Source: Casp-Chloro-G3 sp002816715 (lineage in GTDB: Bacteria; Chloroflexota; Dehalococcoidia; Lucifugimonadales; UBA3495). Taken from it: a DNA stretch of 45,725 bases. Both the position numbers and the translations under genes were made by a program. This document shows, piece by piece, positions 8,392 through 16,556 of this stretch (positions within the stretch are counted from its first letter, which is position 1; each line of letters opens with the position of its first letter). Location of the stretch: positions 1 to 45,725 of the forward strand of contig JAQBUV010000011.1 in the NCBI GenBank assembly GCA_027623815.1. Direction: 5' to 3'. Below the pieces are notes generated by a model. It was not told the DNA's origin. It worked only from the letters and a program-made list of their open reading frames with translations, and did no database searches.

Positions 8392-9777
8392 CTACATATG
8401 AATCGCCCGGCCTTGGGCGGCCAACGCGGCCTCTTTCAACATCTCAGATATGGTTGGGTGGGCATGCACTGCCCAACCCAACTCCAACGTAGTGCCTTCC
8501 AACAGCTTGGTCAGGGACAACTCGCCCAACAACTCGGTGACTTCTGGCCCAATCATATGCCCACCCAAGATCTCGCCATAACGGGCGTCCACCACCAGCT
8601 TCACCAGGCCATCAATCTCACCCATCGCCATCGCCTTGCCGTTGGCCCGTACATTGAATTCGCCAATTTTCACGTCATAGCCCTGCTCTTTAGCCTGTGC
8701 TTCGGTCAGGCCAAAGCTGGCTATCTGGGGCTGGCAGTAGGTGGCACGAGGCATCAACGTGTAATCCAGCGGCTGGGTCTCCATCCCGGCGATATGCTCC
8801 GCCACGGCGACACCTTGCGCCGACGCCACGTGGGCCAAGGCTAGCTTCCCAGTAACGTCGCCAATCGCGTAGATTCCCGGAACATTGGTGGACATCTGGT
8901 CGTCAATCTGGATGTAGCCGCCCTGGGTTTGGATACTCAGTTCCTCTAAACCGAGGCCGTCGCTGTTGGCCTGAATACCGATGGCCGTCAGCACTTTGTC
9001 GCAATCGATGGACTGCTCCACGCCATCCTTTTCCAGCTTGACGGTCAGACCATCGGGGCGGTACTCCGCGCCAGTAACCCTGGCCCCAGTCACAACATTG
9101 ATCCGCTGTTTGGCGAAAGACCGTTCCAACTGACGGCTGATAGCTTCGTCTTCGTTGGGCACCAGGCGCGGGAGCAGTTCCACCACCGTCACCTCAACAC
9201 CATACATTTTGTACAGGTAGGCGAACTCCACGCCAATGGCCCCGCCACCAACAATTACAATCGACTTGGGCAACTCCCGGAGCAGGATGGATTCCCGGCT
9301 GGTGATGATTCGTTCCTGATCTACCGGCAAGGGCGGAATACTGCGGGGACGCGCGCCGGTGGCGACAATTATGTTTTTGGCGTTTAGCTGCTGACCCTCC
9401 GGAGAAATTTCCACTCCGCCGTTTCCTTTGAGGGTAGCGGTGCCAGAGATATGGTCTACCTGATTTTTCCGCAGCAGATAGTCCACGCCCTTGACGTTGC
9501 GATCAACCACTTTACGGCTGCGTTCAATGGCCGCCGAATAATCGGCGTGAAAGTTGTCAAAGTGCAGGCCAAACTCTTCAGCGCGGTGGAAATAAGAGAG
9601 AACCTCAGCGTTCTTGAGCAGAGCCTTACTAGGGATGCACCCCCAATTGAGGCAAACCCCACCAAGGGCTTCCCGCTCTATGATAGCCGTCTTCAGGCCC
9701 AGTTGAGCAGCGCGTATGGCGGCTACGTACCCGCCGGGCCCGGCGCCGATCACCACCAGGTCATAATTTTGGGCCAT
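8392..9777 (-). CDS. lpdA: Dihydrolipoyl dehydrogenase (E3)
   Basis: A 461-residue FAD/NAD disulfide oxidoreductase that reoxidises dihydrolipoamide on E2 and passes electrons to NAD+. The FAD-binding GAGPGG lies at residues 11-16. The redox-active disulfide is C42-x4-C47 in GGVCLNWGCIPSKA. A central NAD-binding GGGAIGVEF is present, as is the C-terminal catalytic HAHPTISE with H440 and E445. Length is normal for the family, and the start is ATG. It is the first gene of the minus-strand block and lies 235 nt before the E2 gene. Confidence 0.93.
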   Translation of the reverse strand: MAQNYDLVVIGAGPGGYVAAIRAAQLGLKTAIIEREALGGVCLNWGCIPSKALLKNAEVLSYFHRAEEFGLHFDNFHADYSAAIERSRKVVDRNVKGVDYLLRKNQVDHISGTATLKGNGGVEISPEGQQLNAKNIIVATGARPRSIPPLPVDQERIITSRESILLRELPKSIVIVGGGAIGVEFAYLYKMYGVEVTVVELLPRLVPNEDEAISRQLERSFAKQRINVVTGARVTGAEYRPDGLTVKLEKDGVEQSIDCDKVLTAIGIQANSDGLGLEELSIQTQGGYIQIDDQMSTNVPGIYAIGDVTGKLALAHVASAQGVAVAEHIAGMETQPLDYTLMPRATYCQPQIASFGLTEAQAKEQGYDVKIGEFNVRANGKAMAMGEIDGLVKLVVDARYGEILGGHMIGPEVTELLGELSLTKLLEGTTLELGWAVHAHPTISEMLKEAALAAQGRAIHM

Positions 9778-10075
9778 TTACACCTGCCAACAGAACAATC
9801 TCCAGAATCCAATAGCGCAACGGCCCAACCACTAGCCAGGGCGTTGGACGTTAGTCCTCGCCAATTATACAAGGGGGTTTTAGTATCGACAACACAGGCG
9901 TTAGGAAGCGCACAGCAAATCCAAAGTTCTATATGCAGGTTGGTGAGAAAATCTACTCTTCTTGAATCGTTCACCAATTTTTACCTGCCCAATCACCCAA
10001 AGCCCCCGCCATTTTTGACCTGGATCAGCCACAATGGAAATTAGACGACCGTGCGGCCCCGGATTGCACTGGATT

Positions 10076-10208
10076 CAGCAATTCTAATTATGGCAATTCG
10101 ACCCCGCGTATCGGCAGAAAATCGCTCCTCTGAACCCATCACTCGTATCTGTACAAGAGGGCCGTGACGGGGTGAATACCGACATTAACCCCATAATTAG
10201 AATTGCTG
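10076..10208. mobile_element. MITE-like element with 18-bp perfect terminal inverted repeats
   Basis: The left end CAGCAATTCTAATTATGG (10076-10093) is the exact reverse complement of the right end (10191-10208). Part of the interior also pairs imperfectly (ATTCGACCCCG near 10097 with CGGGGTGAAT near 10168). The element is flanked on both sides by the same 7-bp sequence CTGGATT (10069-10075 and 10209-10215), which reads as a target-site duplication. It is 133 bp long and has no coding capacity, so it would be a non-autonomous element moved by a transposase elsewhere. It sits immediately upstream of the predicted tatA promoter. The rest of the 9778-10286 gap shows no gene. Confidence 0.75.
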
Positions 10209-10223
10209 CTGGATTACAGCCGT

Positions 10224-10252
10224 TTGTTACCGGCAGCCGTTTTTGTTATCAT
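10224..10252 (+). promoter_or_regulatory. Predicted promoter of tatA
   Basis: A -35 box TTGTTA (10224-10229) and a -10 box TATCAT (10247-10252) are 17 bp apart. They lie about 35 nt before the tatA start and directly right of the MITE-like element and its duplicated target site. Confidence 0.4.
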
Positions 10253-10286
10253 AGAGAATAGTCAGGTTTATTATGAAGAGGTTGAT

Positions 10287-10505
10287 ATGAGACTCGGACC
10301 GTTGGGTCTACCAGAGCTACTCATCATTTTGGCGGTATTGCTGCTTATATTCGGCGCTCGCCGACTACCGGAAATAGGTTCTTCATTGGGACGAGGCATC
10401 CGCTCCTTCAAGTCCTCGGTCACCGGCGAAGAGGATATCGAGCAAAGTCCGGCCAAAGAGAAAAAGCTAGTCGGTTCAGGCAGAAACACCGACGATTTGG
10501 CCTAA
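10287..10505 (+). CDS. tatA: Sec-independent protein translocase subunit TatA
   Basis: A 72-residue TatA/E-type protein that forms the twin-arginine export channel. It has a short periplasmic start, one membrane helix (LPELLIILAVLLLIFGARRLPEI, about 7-29) ending in the FGARRLPEIG hinge, an amphipathic helix with GRGIRSFK, and a charged acidic/basic tail. The ATG at 10287 is chosen because GAAGAGG lies at the right distance and the protein then begins as TatA proteins do; an upstream in-frame ATG would add 28 unrelated residues. It converges on tatC, so the Tat genes here are split into two transcription units. Confidence 0.9.
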   Translation: MRLGPLGLPELLIILAVLLLIFGARRLPEIGSSLGRGIRSFKSSVTGEEDIEQSPAKEKKLVGSGRNTDDLA

Positions 10506-10528
10506 ACACAGGTTCGTCAGCACAAATT

Positions 10529-10569
10529 AATGAAAGAGACCGACGATTAACGTTGGTCTCTTTCATTTT
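10529..10569. terminator. Bidirectional terminator between tatA and tatC
   Basis: AATGAAAGAGACC (10529-10541) pairs perfectly with GGTCTCTTTCATT (10555-10567) around a short loop, with T-rich tracts on both strands. It lies between two convergent genes. Confidence 0.8.
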
Positions 10570-10571
10570 GC

Positions 10572-11330
10572 TCAGGACATTGGATTAGTTGCCTCGGCCG
10601 ATTTTCGCTTACTTCGCCCGGCCAGCCTGGCCAGTAGCACACCCAATTCGTAGAGCACCAGCAGCGGTACAGCCACCAGAATTTGATTTACTGGGTCAAA
10701 GGTTGGGGTGATCACCGCCGCCAGAATGAAAGCAATCACCAGCCAAAACCGGCGAAACCTGGAAAAAGCGCTGGCATTTACAATACCTAGCTGGGCCAAC
10801 AGCAACATTACCAGTGGCGTCTCAAAGACGATGCCCATCCAAAACAGCAGCCGAATCATCACATCCACCAAACTGCTGATACGCACCAGAGGCTCCACCA
10901 CGTCTTCCCCAAAAGTAAGCAAAAATGGCAATGCTTGCGGCGTTAGGACAAAGTAGCCAAAGGCCACTCCTGCCACAAATGCAAGCATTGCTCCCGGCAT
11001 AAATAAGAACAGAGTACGCCTTTCGCCTCTGGTCAGACCCGGCGCGATGAACCGGATTATCTGGTAGAGAATTATCGGAAAGGCCAAGACTGCGCCGCCA
11101 GTCATGGAAAGTTTGAAGCTGGTGGTTAGCGTTTCGGTAACCTGCGTTGCAATTAGAGTCACGCCCTGGCCGTTGTTGATCTCCTGGGCCGGGCGTTTCA
11201 ACAACCCCACCGCCTCTTCCCAAAAAGCGAAGGACACTACCGTACCCACCAACAGCGCGATAACCGAGATTAGTAGACGGCGTCGCAACTCTTGCAGATG
11301 GTCACGAAGGGAAAGCTCGCGGTTATTCAT
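10572..11330 (-). CDS. tatC: Sec-independent protein translocase subunit TatC
   Basis: A 252-residue polytopic membrane protein that recognises twin-arginine signal peptides. The N-terminal cytoplasmic LRDHLQELRRRLLIS is the diagnostic TatC start. About six hydrophobic segments follow, including the family features FIAPGLTRGERR (about 92-103) and a conserved Phe/Pro-rich region ending ITPTFDPVNQ. Its ATG overlaps the stop of the tatB-like gene (ATGA, 11327-11330), so the two are translationally coupled. The C-terminal tail is basic. Confidence 0.92.
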   Translation of the reverse strand: MNNRELSLRDHLQELRRRLLISVIALLVGTVVSFAFWEEAVGLLKRPAQEINNGQGVTLIATQVTETLTTSFKLSMTGGAVLAFPIILYQIIRFIAPGLTRGERRTLFLFMPGAMLAFVAGVAFGYFVLTPQALPFLLTFGEDVVEPLVRISSLVDVMIRLLFWMGIVFETPLVMLLLAQLGIVNASAFSRFRRFWLVIAFILAAVITPTFDPVNQILVAVPLLVLYELGVLLARLAGRSKRKSAEATNPMS

Positions 11331-11575
11331 TCCCGACTGGTTGGCGGGGGATCGTCATTGGACGTAGTGGCAGAGGTATTTGGCCGCCGTGGGGGTGCAT
11401 CATTGACATCATCCAGGGTAACGGCAGAGGTGATTTCATTGAAAGTTCGCCGCAGGTCTCGTATCACTTTTCCGGCGGTGCGGGCCATGTCGATGGATTT
11501 GCTGGGACCCAACGCCAAGAAAGCGATGACCATAATCACCACTATCTCCGGCATTCCCATACCCATGAAGTTCAA
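11327..11575 (-). CDS. TatA/TatB family translocase protein
   Basis: An 82-residue protein with one membrane helix (PEIVVIMVIAFLALGPSKSID, about 9-29), an amphipathic helix (MARTAGKVIRDLRRTFNEI) and a hydrophilic Pro/Thr/Ser-rich tail. The LALGP hinge is typical of TatB or TatA-like subunits. Its position directly before tatC favours the TatB role in substrate recognition, but TatA and TatB are hard to separate by sequence alone. The start is a TTG whose bases overlap the stop of the RlmD-Maf gene (TTGA); an in-frame ATG lies three codons later. AGGGGAAA upstream suits the TTG. Confidence 0.82.
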   Translation of the reverse strand: MNFMGMGMPEIVVIMVIAFLALGPSKSIDMARTAGKVIRDLRRTFNEITSAVTLDDVNDAPPRRPNTSATTSNDDPPPTSRE

Positions 11576-13410
11576 GCTGGGTTTCCCCTGGCGAAGGGGC
11601 AGTCAGTTTTGCATTTGGGCTGCGGCGGCATTGCCCATTCTGGCGGCAACGGACAGCCTAACTCGGCCAGCATTTGGGTCAGGCGGCAAAGCGGGAGCCC
11701 CACCACGTTGGTGTAACAGCCTCCGACCAACTCCCCGGGGCGCAGTTCCACGTCCTGGATGGCGTAAGCGCCGGCTTTGTCCATTGGAGTGCCGCTAGCA
11801 ATAGATGCCTCTATCTCCTCGTCGCTCAGTTCCCTGAGGGCAACGTCGCCGATCATACTGTCGGTCAGCCGACGCCCCGATACTACATCGATCACCGTTA
11901 CGCCTGTGGTGACGCAATGATTGGTGCCACTAAGCATCCGCAGCATTCGGCGGGCGTCGTCGACATCTACTGGTTTGCCAATAGCCCGACCCTCAAATAC
12001 CACGGTGCTATCGGCGCCAATCACGTACCCAATATCCAGCGTATCCGCCACCGCTTGGGCTTTGGCGATGGACAACCTCAGCACCATTTCCTGGGGCGAT
12101 TCCCCAGGTATTACTTCCTCATCAACATTGGACGGCTTCACTTCAAAGTCCAAACCCAGGTCAGAAAGCAACTCGGTCCGTCGGGGAGAACCCGATGCCA
12201 AAACTATGCGGGCCGGCAGCGCTGTCCGCTCTAGTACCGCCACACACTCGACGTGATGGGTCTGCGGAAACATGTCCAACGGCTGAATGCTCGCCACCTG
12301 GTAGGGGCCTTGGCACAACAACTTCAAGTCGCGGGCCAGCGTTTCAGGGTCGCAGGACACGTAGACCACCCTGGGTGGGGCCAGTTTTAACAGGCTCCGC
12401 AACGCCTCTTTTTGGCACCCCGCCCGGGGCGGGTCTAAGAGGACAACGTCGGGTTTTTCAATAATCGATCCGAGAACATGCTCAGTCTTGCCCAGAACAA
12501 ACTCGACATTGTCCAAACCGGCGGCATTCTCTCTGGCGTCGGCCACCGCCGCCGAGGATTCTTCCACCGCGATAACTCTGCGGACATAGGGAGACAGTAG
12601 AATGGCAAAAGTGCCGACTCCAGTGTAGGCGTCCAGCAGCACCTCCGTGCCGGTAAGTTCCAGAGCGCTGCGGACGACCTCGATCAGATTAGATGTCTGC
12701 TGAATGTTCACCTGAAAGAAGGAGGGTGAGGCCACTCTAAATTGCCGGCCATTGACCGACTCCATGTAGTGTTTCTGACCAGTGGGCACCAGAATGTCCG
12801 GGTTTTTCAGCGTGGGCTGAATCAGGTGGTCCTTGGTCTCTTCACCGGCTCGTATCGAAAGCTGGGTAGTCTCGTCGCATTTGTCTTGAAGCTGGCCGAG
12901 CAGGTCATTAACTCCGGGGTGCATCAACATGCAATTGTCCACTCGTAGAAATTTCCGGGTTTCGCGATGCACGAAACCCAGCGTTCCTCCTGCTCCGATG
13001 GTCATCCGAGCGTGATTGCGGTAGCCGAGTTGACGGGGAGAGGCCGTCACCGGAGACACGCTAACATCGTCAAATGCGCCGACCCGCCGTAGCGCGTCAA
13101 CTACCTTGTCATGCTTTGCCTGCAATTGGGCGTCATAGGACACGTGCTGCCACTGACAGCCGGAACAGATTCCGTAGTAGGGACAGGGAGCTTCGACTCG
13201 GTGTTCGGAGGCGTCCAGCACCTCAACCACCTGGGCCGCAATGTACTTGCGCCAGACCCGCAGAACCTCGGCAACGACCCGCTCGCCGGGGATACCGCCG
13301 GAGACAAATACATCCGTCCCCTGGTAATCGGCCATAGCCTCGCCCAACCGCCCCCACGATTCTAGCGACAGGGTCAGTAACTGGCCTTTTTCAACGCGCT
13401 GTTCGATCAA
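11572..13410 (-). CDS. Fusion of RlmD/TrmA-type rRNA m5U methyltransferase with Maf nucleotide pyrophosphatase
   Basis: A 612-residue protein joining two normally separate enzymes. Residues 1-396 are a RumA/RlmD-like SAM methyltransferase. It has a TRAM domain (about 8-65), iron-sulfur cysteines C76, C82, C85 and C160, a SAM site DAYTGVGTFA (about 260-269) and the catalytic Cys in VSCDPETLARDL (C353). Residues 401-612 are a complete Maf/YhdE domain starting ARIVLASGSPRR, with VIGADSTVV and KAGAYAIQ; Maf proteins hydrolyse non-canonical or modified NTPs. The C-terminus adds a Cys-containing tail (CKTDCPF). The TTG at 13410 is preferred because GGAGG lies four bases upstream. It is translationally coupled to the tatB-like gene. 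Confidence 0.87.
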   Translation of the reverse strand: MIEQRVEKGQLLTLSLESWGRLGEAMADYQGTDVFVSGGIPGERVVAEVLRVWRKYIAAQVVEVLDASEHRVEAPCPYYGICSGCQWQHVSYDAQLQAKHDKVVDALRRVGAFDDVSVSPVTASPRQLGYRNHARMTIGAGGTLGFVHRETRKFLRVDNCMLMHPGVNDLLGQLQDKCDETTQLSIRAGEETKDHLIQPTLKNPDILVPTGQKHYMESVNGRQFRVASPSFFQVNIQQTSNLIEVVRSALELTGTEVLLDAYTGVGTFAILLSPYVRRVIAVEESSAAVADARENAAGLDNVEFVLGKTEHVLGSIIEKPDVVLLDPPRAGCQKEALRSLLKLAPPRVVYVSCDPETLARDLKLLCQGPYQVASIQPLDMFPQTHHVECVAVLERTALPARIVLASGSPRRTELLSDLGLDFEVKPSNVDEEVIPGESPQEMVLRLSIAKAQAVADTLDIGYVIGADSTVVFEGRAIGKPVDVDDARRMLRMLSGTNHCVTTGVTVIDVVSGRRLTDSMIGDVALRELSDEEIEASIASGTPMDKAGAYAIQDVELRPGELVGGCYTNVVGLPLCRLTQMLAELGCPLPPEWAMPPQPKCKTDCPFARGNPA

Positions 13411-13620
13411 TAATCCTCCACAGACTACTATAATCCAAGGATGAACTTTATCCAAGGCCAGCATTGGTGTGGCCGACAGCATAACGCCTACAATTACGGT
13501 TGACCTGTAGGTTGCTCGGGTATAAACTGATCGAAATGCTCCCGCACCTTATACGGAAAGCGCACATCTAAGTATATGTACGGCCAGTGGGAAGTACACT
13601 AAATATACCCTGGAGGGGAA

Positions 13621-13950
13621 ATGGCAGAACCAGTAAATGTTAGTGAAAGCAGTTGGGAAGAGGAAGTAATCAATTCCGATCTACCGGTTATGGTGGACTT
13701 TTGGGCAGAATGGTGCGGCCCGTGCAAGATGATTGCGCCGACCGTACATGACTTGGCTGAAGAGTACACCGGTAAGATGAACGTGGCCAAGGTAGACGTT
13801 GACAACGCTCCCAATATTGCGATGAAGTATGGAGTCCGCAGCATACCCGCCTTGATCTTCTTCAAGGACGGCAAACCGGTGGATCAGGTTGTAGGGGCAT
13901 TACCCAAGGGCGCGCTGAAGAAGAAGATCGACGCGGTACTGGGCAGCTAA
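13621..13950 (+). CDS. trxA: Thioredoxin
   Basis: A 109-residue cytosolic thioredoxin with the active-site WCGPC (C32, C35), the cis-proline in VRSIPALIFF and the FKDGKPVDQVVGA segment. It reduces protein disulfides and is recharged by thioredoxin reductase, which is not in the window. GGAGGGG precedes the ATG. The stop codon lies only 20 nt before a selenocysteine tRNA, with no terminator between, so both may be on one transcript. Confidence 0.95.
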   Translation: MAEPVNVSESSWEEEVINSDLPVMVDFWAEWCGPCKMIAPTVHDLAEEYTGKMNVAKVDVDNAPNIAMKYGVRSIPALIFFKDGKPVDQVVGALPKGALKKKIDAVLGS

Positions 13951-13970
13951 CCTACCCCAAGGCATAATGG

Positions 13971-14067
13971 GGGAGTGGATGGGGCCCGGTGGCTCTTGCG
14001 GACTTCAAATCCGTTATGCCTCGTGACGAGCGGGGTAGGTGGGTTCGACTCCCTCGCACTCCCGCCA
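13971..14067 (+). tRNA. selC: Selenocysteine tRNA (anticodon UCA)
   Basis: A 97-nt tRNA with an encoded CCA end. The acceptor GGGAGTG pairs with CACTCCC. A long D stem (GGGGCC with GGCTCT) has the CGGT loop. The anticodon stem-loop is GCGGA-CTTCAAA-TCCGT, giving anticodon UCA. A long variable arm (CTCG-TGA-CGAG) and a T loop TTCGACT follow. The 6-bp D stem, four-base D loop, long extra arm and UCA anticodon are the hallmarks of tRNA-Sec and align well with E. coli selC. The eighth acceptor pair and one T-stem pair look mismatched. Its presence implies that UGA is read as selenocysteine in some genes of this organism. Confidence 0.93.
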
Positions 14068-14080
14068 ATATACAATAATT

Positions 14081-14108
14081 TGAGGCAGCCTTTTGACGGG
14101 CTGCCTCA
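14081..14108. terminator. Terminator after selC
   Basis: TGAGGCAGCC (14081-14090) pairs perfectly with GGCTGCCTCA (14099-14108) around an 8-nt loop. It lies between selC (+) and the convergent TPP enzyme gene, so it may serve both strands. Confidence 0.75.
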
Positions 14109-14137
14109 TTTGGTTCCACTAATTGGCTGTAGTCAAT

Positions 14138-15775
14138 CTAAAATTGGGAGCGACGGGCCTCCAGATTAGAGTGGATGTCCAGCAGCACCGTCCGGCCTTC
14201 TGCGTTCAGTTGCATCGCCCGCTTTAATGCCGGGGCGATCTCTCCAGGCTGGGTGACGGTAATACCCACCGCGCCCATACCCTCGGCAATCTTGGCGTAG
14301 TCGCCGGTCATGCGAGTGGCGCCGTACAGCTCATTAGCCGTGGGATAACCGCCGGGATAAGTGGCCATGCCGCCGTTGTTCAGCACTATAGTAGTGATCG
14401 GCGCACCAACACGAACTGAGGTCTCAATGTCCAGGCCGGACATACCAAATGCGCCATCACCCATGAAGTTGAGGCAGAACTTGTCGGGTTTGGCCAGCTT
14501 CGCCCCGATCATCAAGGGAATGCCATAGCCCAGGTGGGTGGTCTTGCCCCAGCCAATGTAGCTGTGGGGGATGGTAGTCGTATAGAAGGGCATAATGGTG
14601 TCCCGGGGAGCGCCGGCGTCGTGGGTCACGATGCTGTTGTCTTTGTCCAGCGTGCGTTCCAATTCACCGATTATTCGGTAGGTGTTGATGGGCGTCTCAT
14701 CCGAGTTCAAGATATCGTTCCACTCACCCATCCAGGCATCCTTCAGGTCGGCAATCTCTTTGGCCACGTTTGAATTCCCTTTGCGACCGTTGGCGCCAAG
14801 CTGAGACTTCACCTCGTCCACCATAGCTTGCAGCGTCAGCTTGGCGTCGCCGGGCAGACCTACATCCGCCGAAAAGTCTTTGTTAATGTCTTCAATGCTT
14901 TCGACGTTGTGGATGATGACCTTGCCGCCGGGGATGGGCTGGCCGTAGCCGGTGCGGGTCATGCTGGAACCAACAGCGAACAGAACATCGGACTCCTGCA
15001 ACCACTTGCGAGCGGGCAAAGATGTTGAGGAACTGCCAGAACCCAATGCCAGTGGATGCCGGTCGTCGAAGGATGACTTGCCCGGCATGGTGCAGTAGAC
15101 CGGTATCTCGGTCAGTTCGGCTAATTCAGTCAATTCAGGCGACGCCTCGGCGAACAGTACACCCATGCCCGACCAGATTACCGGCTTTTTGGCGTTCAAC
15201 AACAGGCTAACCGCGTCTTTAACATCGCTGTAGGCCGGAGACTGGAGCGCCCGCTTGGGCGGCTGGTAGTTCAAATCCGCCTCTGCTACTTGCATGGTTC
15301 CGACATCGGAGGGGATTTCTACGATTACCGGGCCGGGACGTCCGTTACGCAGAGCGTGGAAGGCCCGGCGCATTACGCTGGACACTTGGGACGGCTGGGT
15401 GATGACCTCGCCGCACTTGGAGACGGAGGCGTAGGTGCGAGTGGGAGAGAAGTTGGGCTTGACCGAATACTGGTTCAGCGCTGGGCCGCCCGGCAGATAC
15501 AGTATTGGCACGTTGTCGCTGTAAGCTTGAGCCAGACCGCCCATTGAGTTCTCCGAACCTGGCCCGCCCTGGGTAATTGTCACACCTAATTTCTTTCGAT
15601 TATTCAGACGGCTGAAGCCGTCGGCGGCCATCAACGCCCCCCGCTCTTGGCGGAACATCAGGGTGCGGATGCCTTCTTTAGCCACCGCCTCGATAAGCTG
15701 ATTGGATGGGAAACACGAGATCCACTCCACGCCCTCTATTTTCAGTATGCGGGCAACGGCTTCCATTACATTCAT
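14138..15775 (-). CDS. TPP-dependent acetolactate-synthase-like enzyme
   Basis: A 545-residue TPP enzyme of the acetolactate synthase / oxalyl-CoA decarboxylase superfamily. The catalytic Glu lies in FRQERGALMAADGFSR (about 41-56). ITQGGPGSEN and a central domain follow. The TPP/Mg motif is FMGDGAFGMSG ending in LNNGG (about 435-465). It differs clearly from the other large TPP enzyme at 5267-6904, so the two are not a recent duplication. Substrate is unknown. The start ATG at 15775 has AGGA upstream. It is a single gene between selC and an intergenic region. Confidence 0.83.
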   Translation of the reverse strand: MNVMEAVARILKIEGVEWISCFPSNQLIEAVAKEGIRTLMFRQERGALMAADGFSRLNNRKKLGVTITQGGPGSENSMGGLAQAYSDNVPILYLPGGPALNQYSVKPNFSPTRTYASVSKCGEVITQPSQVSSVMRRAFHALRNGRPGPVIVEIPSDVGTMQVAEADLNYQPPKRALQSPAYSDVKDAVSLLLNAKKPVIWSGMGVLFAEASPELTELAELTEIPVYCTMPGKSSFDDRHPLALGSGSSSTSLPARKWLQESDVLFAVGSSMTRTGYGQPIPGGKVIIHNVESIEDINKDFSADVGLPGDAKLTLQAMVDEVKSQLGANGRKGNSNVAKEIADLKDAWMGEWNDILNSDETPINTYRIIGELERTLDKDNSIVTHDAGAPRDTIMPFYTTTIPHSYIGWGKTTHLGYGIPLMIGAKLAKPDKFCLNFMGDGAFGMSGLDIETSVRVGAPITTIVLNNGGMATYPGGYPTANELYGATRMTGDYAKIAEGMGAVGITVTQPGEIAPALKRAMQLNAEGRTVLLDIHSNLEARRSQF

Positions 15776-15930
15776 AAAACTTTCCTGCTTCTCCTGATAT
15801 TTGGGTGTTTGTGATAAACCATCCCGGCAGTGCCCGCCAGAATATTATCGAACGTCCTAAATTCAGACGCTCTAACCTACGGAATACTAACTCTACGAGT
15901 AAGAAAAGGCAAGGGGAAGTTAGCAGGAAC

Positions 15931-15954
15931 GATGGAATATCAGATGGAATATCA
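15931..15954. repeat. 12-bp tandem duplication
   Basis: GATGGAATATCA occurs twice in direct tandem (15931-15942 and 15943-15954) in the intergenic region upstream of the TPP enzyme gene. Nothing else is recognised between 15776 and 16051. Confidence 0.5.
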
Positions 15955-16051
15955 AAGGTAGGAAAGTTTCACTGCGCAGCCTGACACAACGTTCATGCCG
16001 ACAGAACAATCTTATGAGCTGAGTAGGACAGACTGGGACAGAATGGCGAGG

Positions 16052-16291
16052 TCAGCGATTTTCGGGAGTTTCGGGGGGGTGCTCCTGTTGGGCAGCCTTC
16101 TGCTGGCGGTGCCGATGCTCGGCAATCCGGGCGTCGGCGTAGGCGTCGCCCTTCCTGTCATGCCAGGGGCCTACGGGAATCTTGATTGGACCGTAATCGC
16201 CCACAATTTCCAGGTACCCTTGAAACTGGGCGCGCCCGGTCTTGCGGGTCTGTTGGACTCTGGCTCGGACTTCGTTGAATCTGAGCAGCAT
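16052..16291 (-). CDS. Hypothetical small charged protein
   Basis: A 79-residue reading frame with a protein-like composition: LLRFNEVRARVQQTRKTGRA, then GYLEIVGDYGPIKIPVGPWH and a hydrophilic tail rich in His, Gln, Glu and Pro. No family is recognised. GGGGAG lies about eight bases before the ATG at 16291, and a GTG three codons earlier is an alternative start. A 144-codon frame runs on the opposite strand over the same DNA but has no ribosome binding site and unlikely composition. It may be a real orphan gene or a chance frame. Confidence 0.4.
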   Translation of the reverse strand: MLLRFNEVRARVQQTRKTGRAQFQGYLEIVGDYGPIKIPVGPWHDRKGDAYADARIAEHRHRQQKAAQQEHPPETPENR

Positions 16292-16532
16292 AATGGTCAC
16301 TCCCCAGTGATGAATCCACCGCTCCTTTCACGACAAACACTGGAACCATCATTTCAATGGGGAGTAACGAATACGGTATTGCCAGGCAATAACGACGTCG
16401 CAAATTTGTATCAAAGCGGTATCAACTGAGGAGAGCAGGGTGAACGGCGGAGCAACGAACCGGGGAGCAGTATAAATTCGGTATCGATATTAGTTGTTTT
16501 CGGTGAAGGAACTGGTCAAATGCATAGGGGTA

Positions 16533-16556
16533 GGGGGCACGGTATACCATGCCCCC
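16533..16556. terminator. GC-rich hairpin downstream of the FKBP gene
   Basis: GGGGGCA and TGCCCCC flank the palindrome GGTATACC with one C-A mismatch, forming a near-perfect 24-nt hairpin. It lies about 90 nt past the stop of the minus-strand FKBP gene and could end its transcript, although no T tract follows. The remaining sequence between 16292 and 16645 shows no gene. Confidence 0.5.

Noticed and set aside
9451..10044. 197-codon plus-strand frame over the start of lpdA
   Set aside because: Antisense to strongly conserved lpdA sequence; no ribosome binding site and no family resemblance.
15995..16429. 144-codon plus-strand reading frame
   Set aside because: No ribosome binding site, unusual composition after residue 80, and a better protein-like frame with a ribosome binding site on the other strand.
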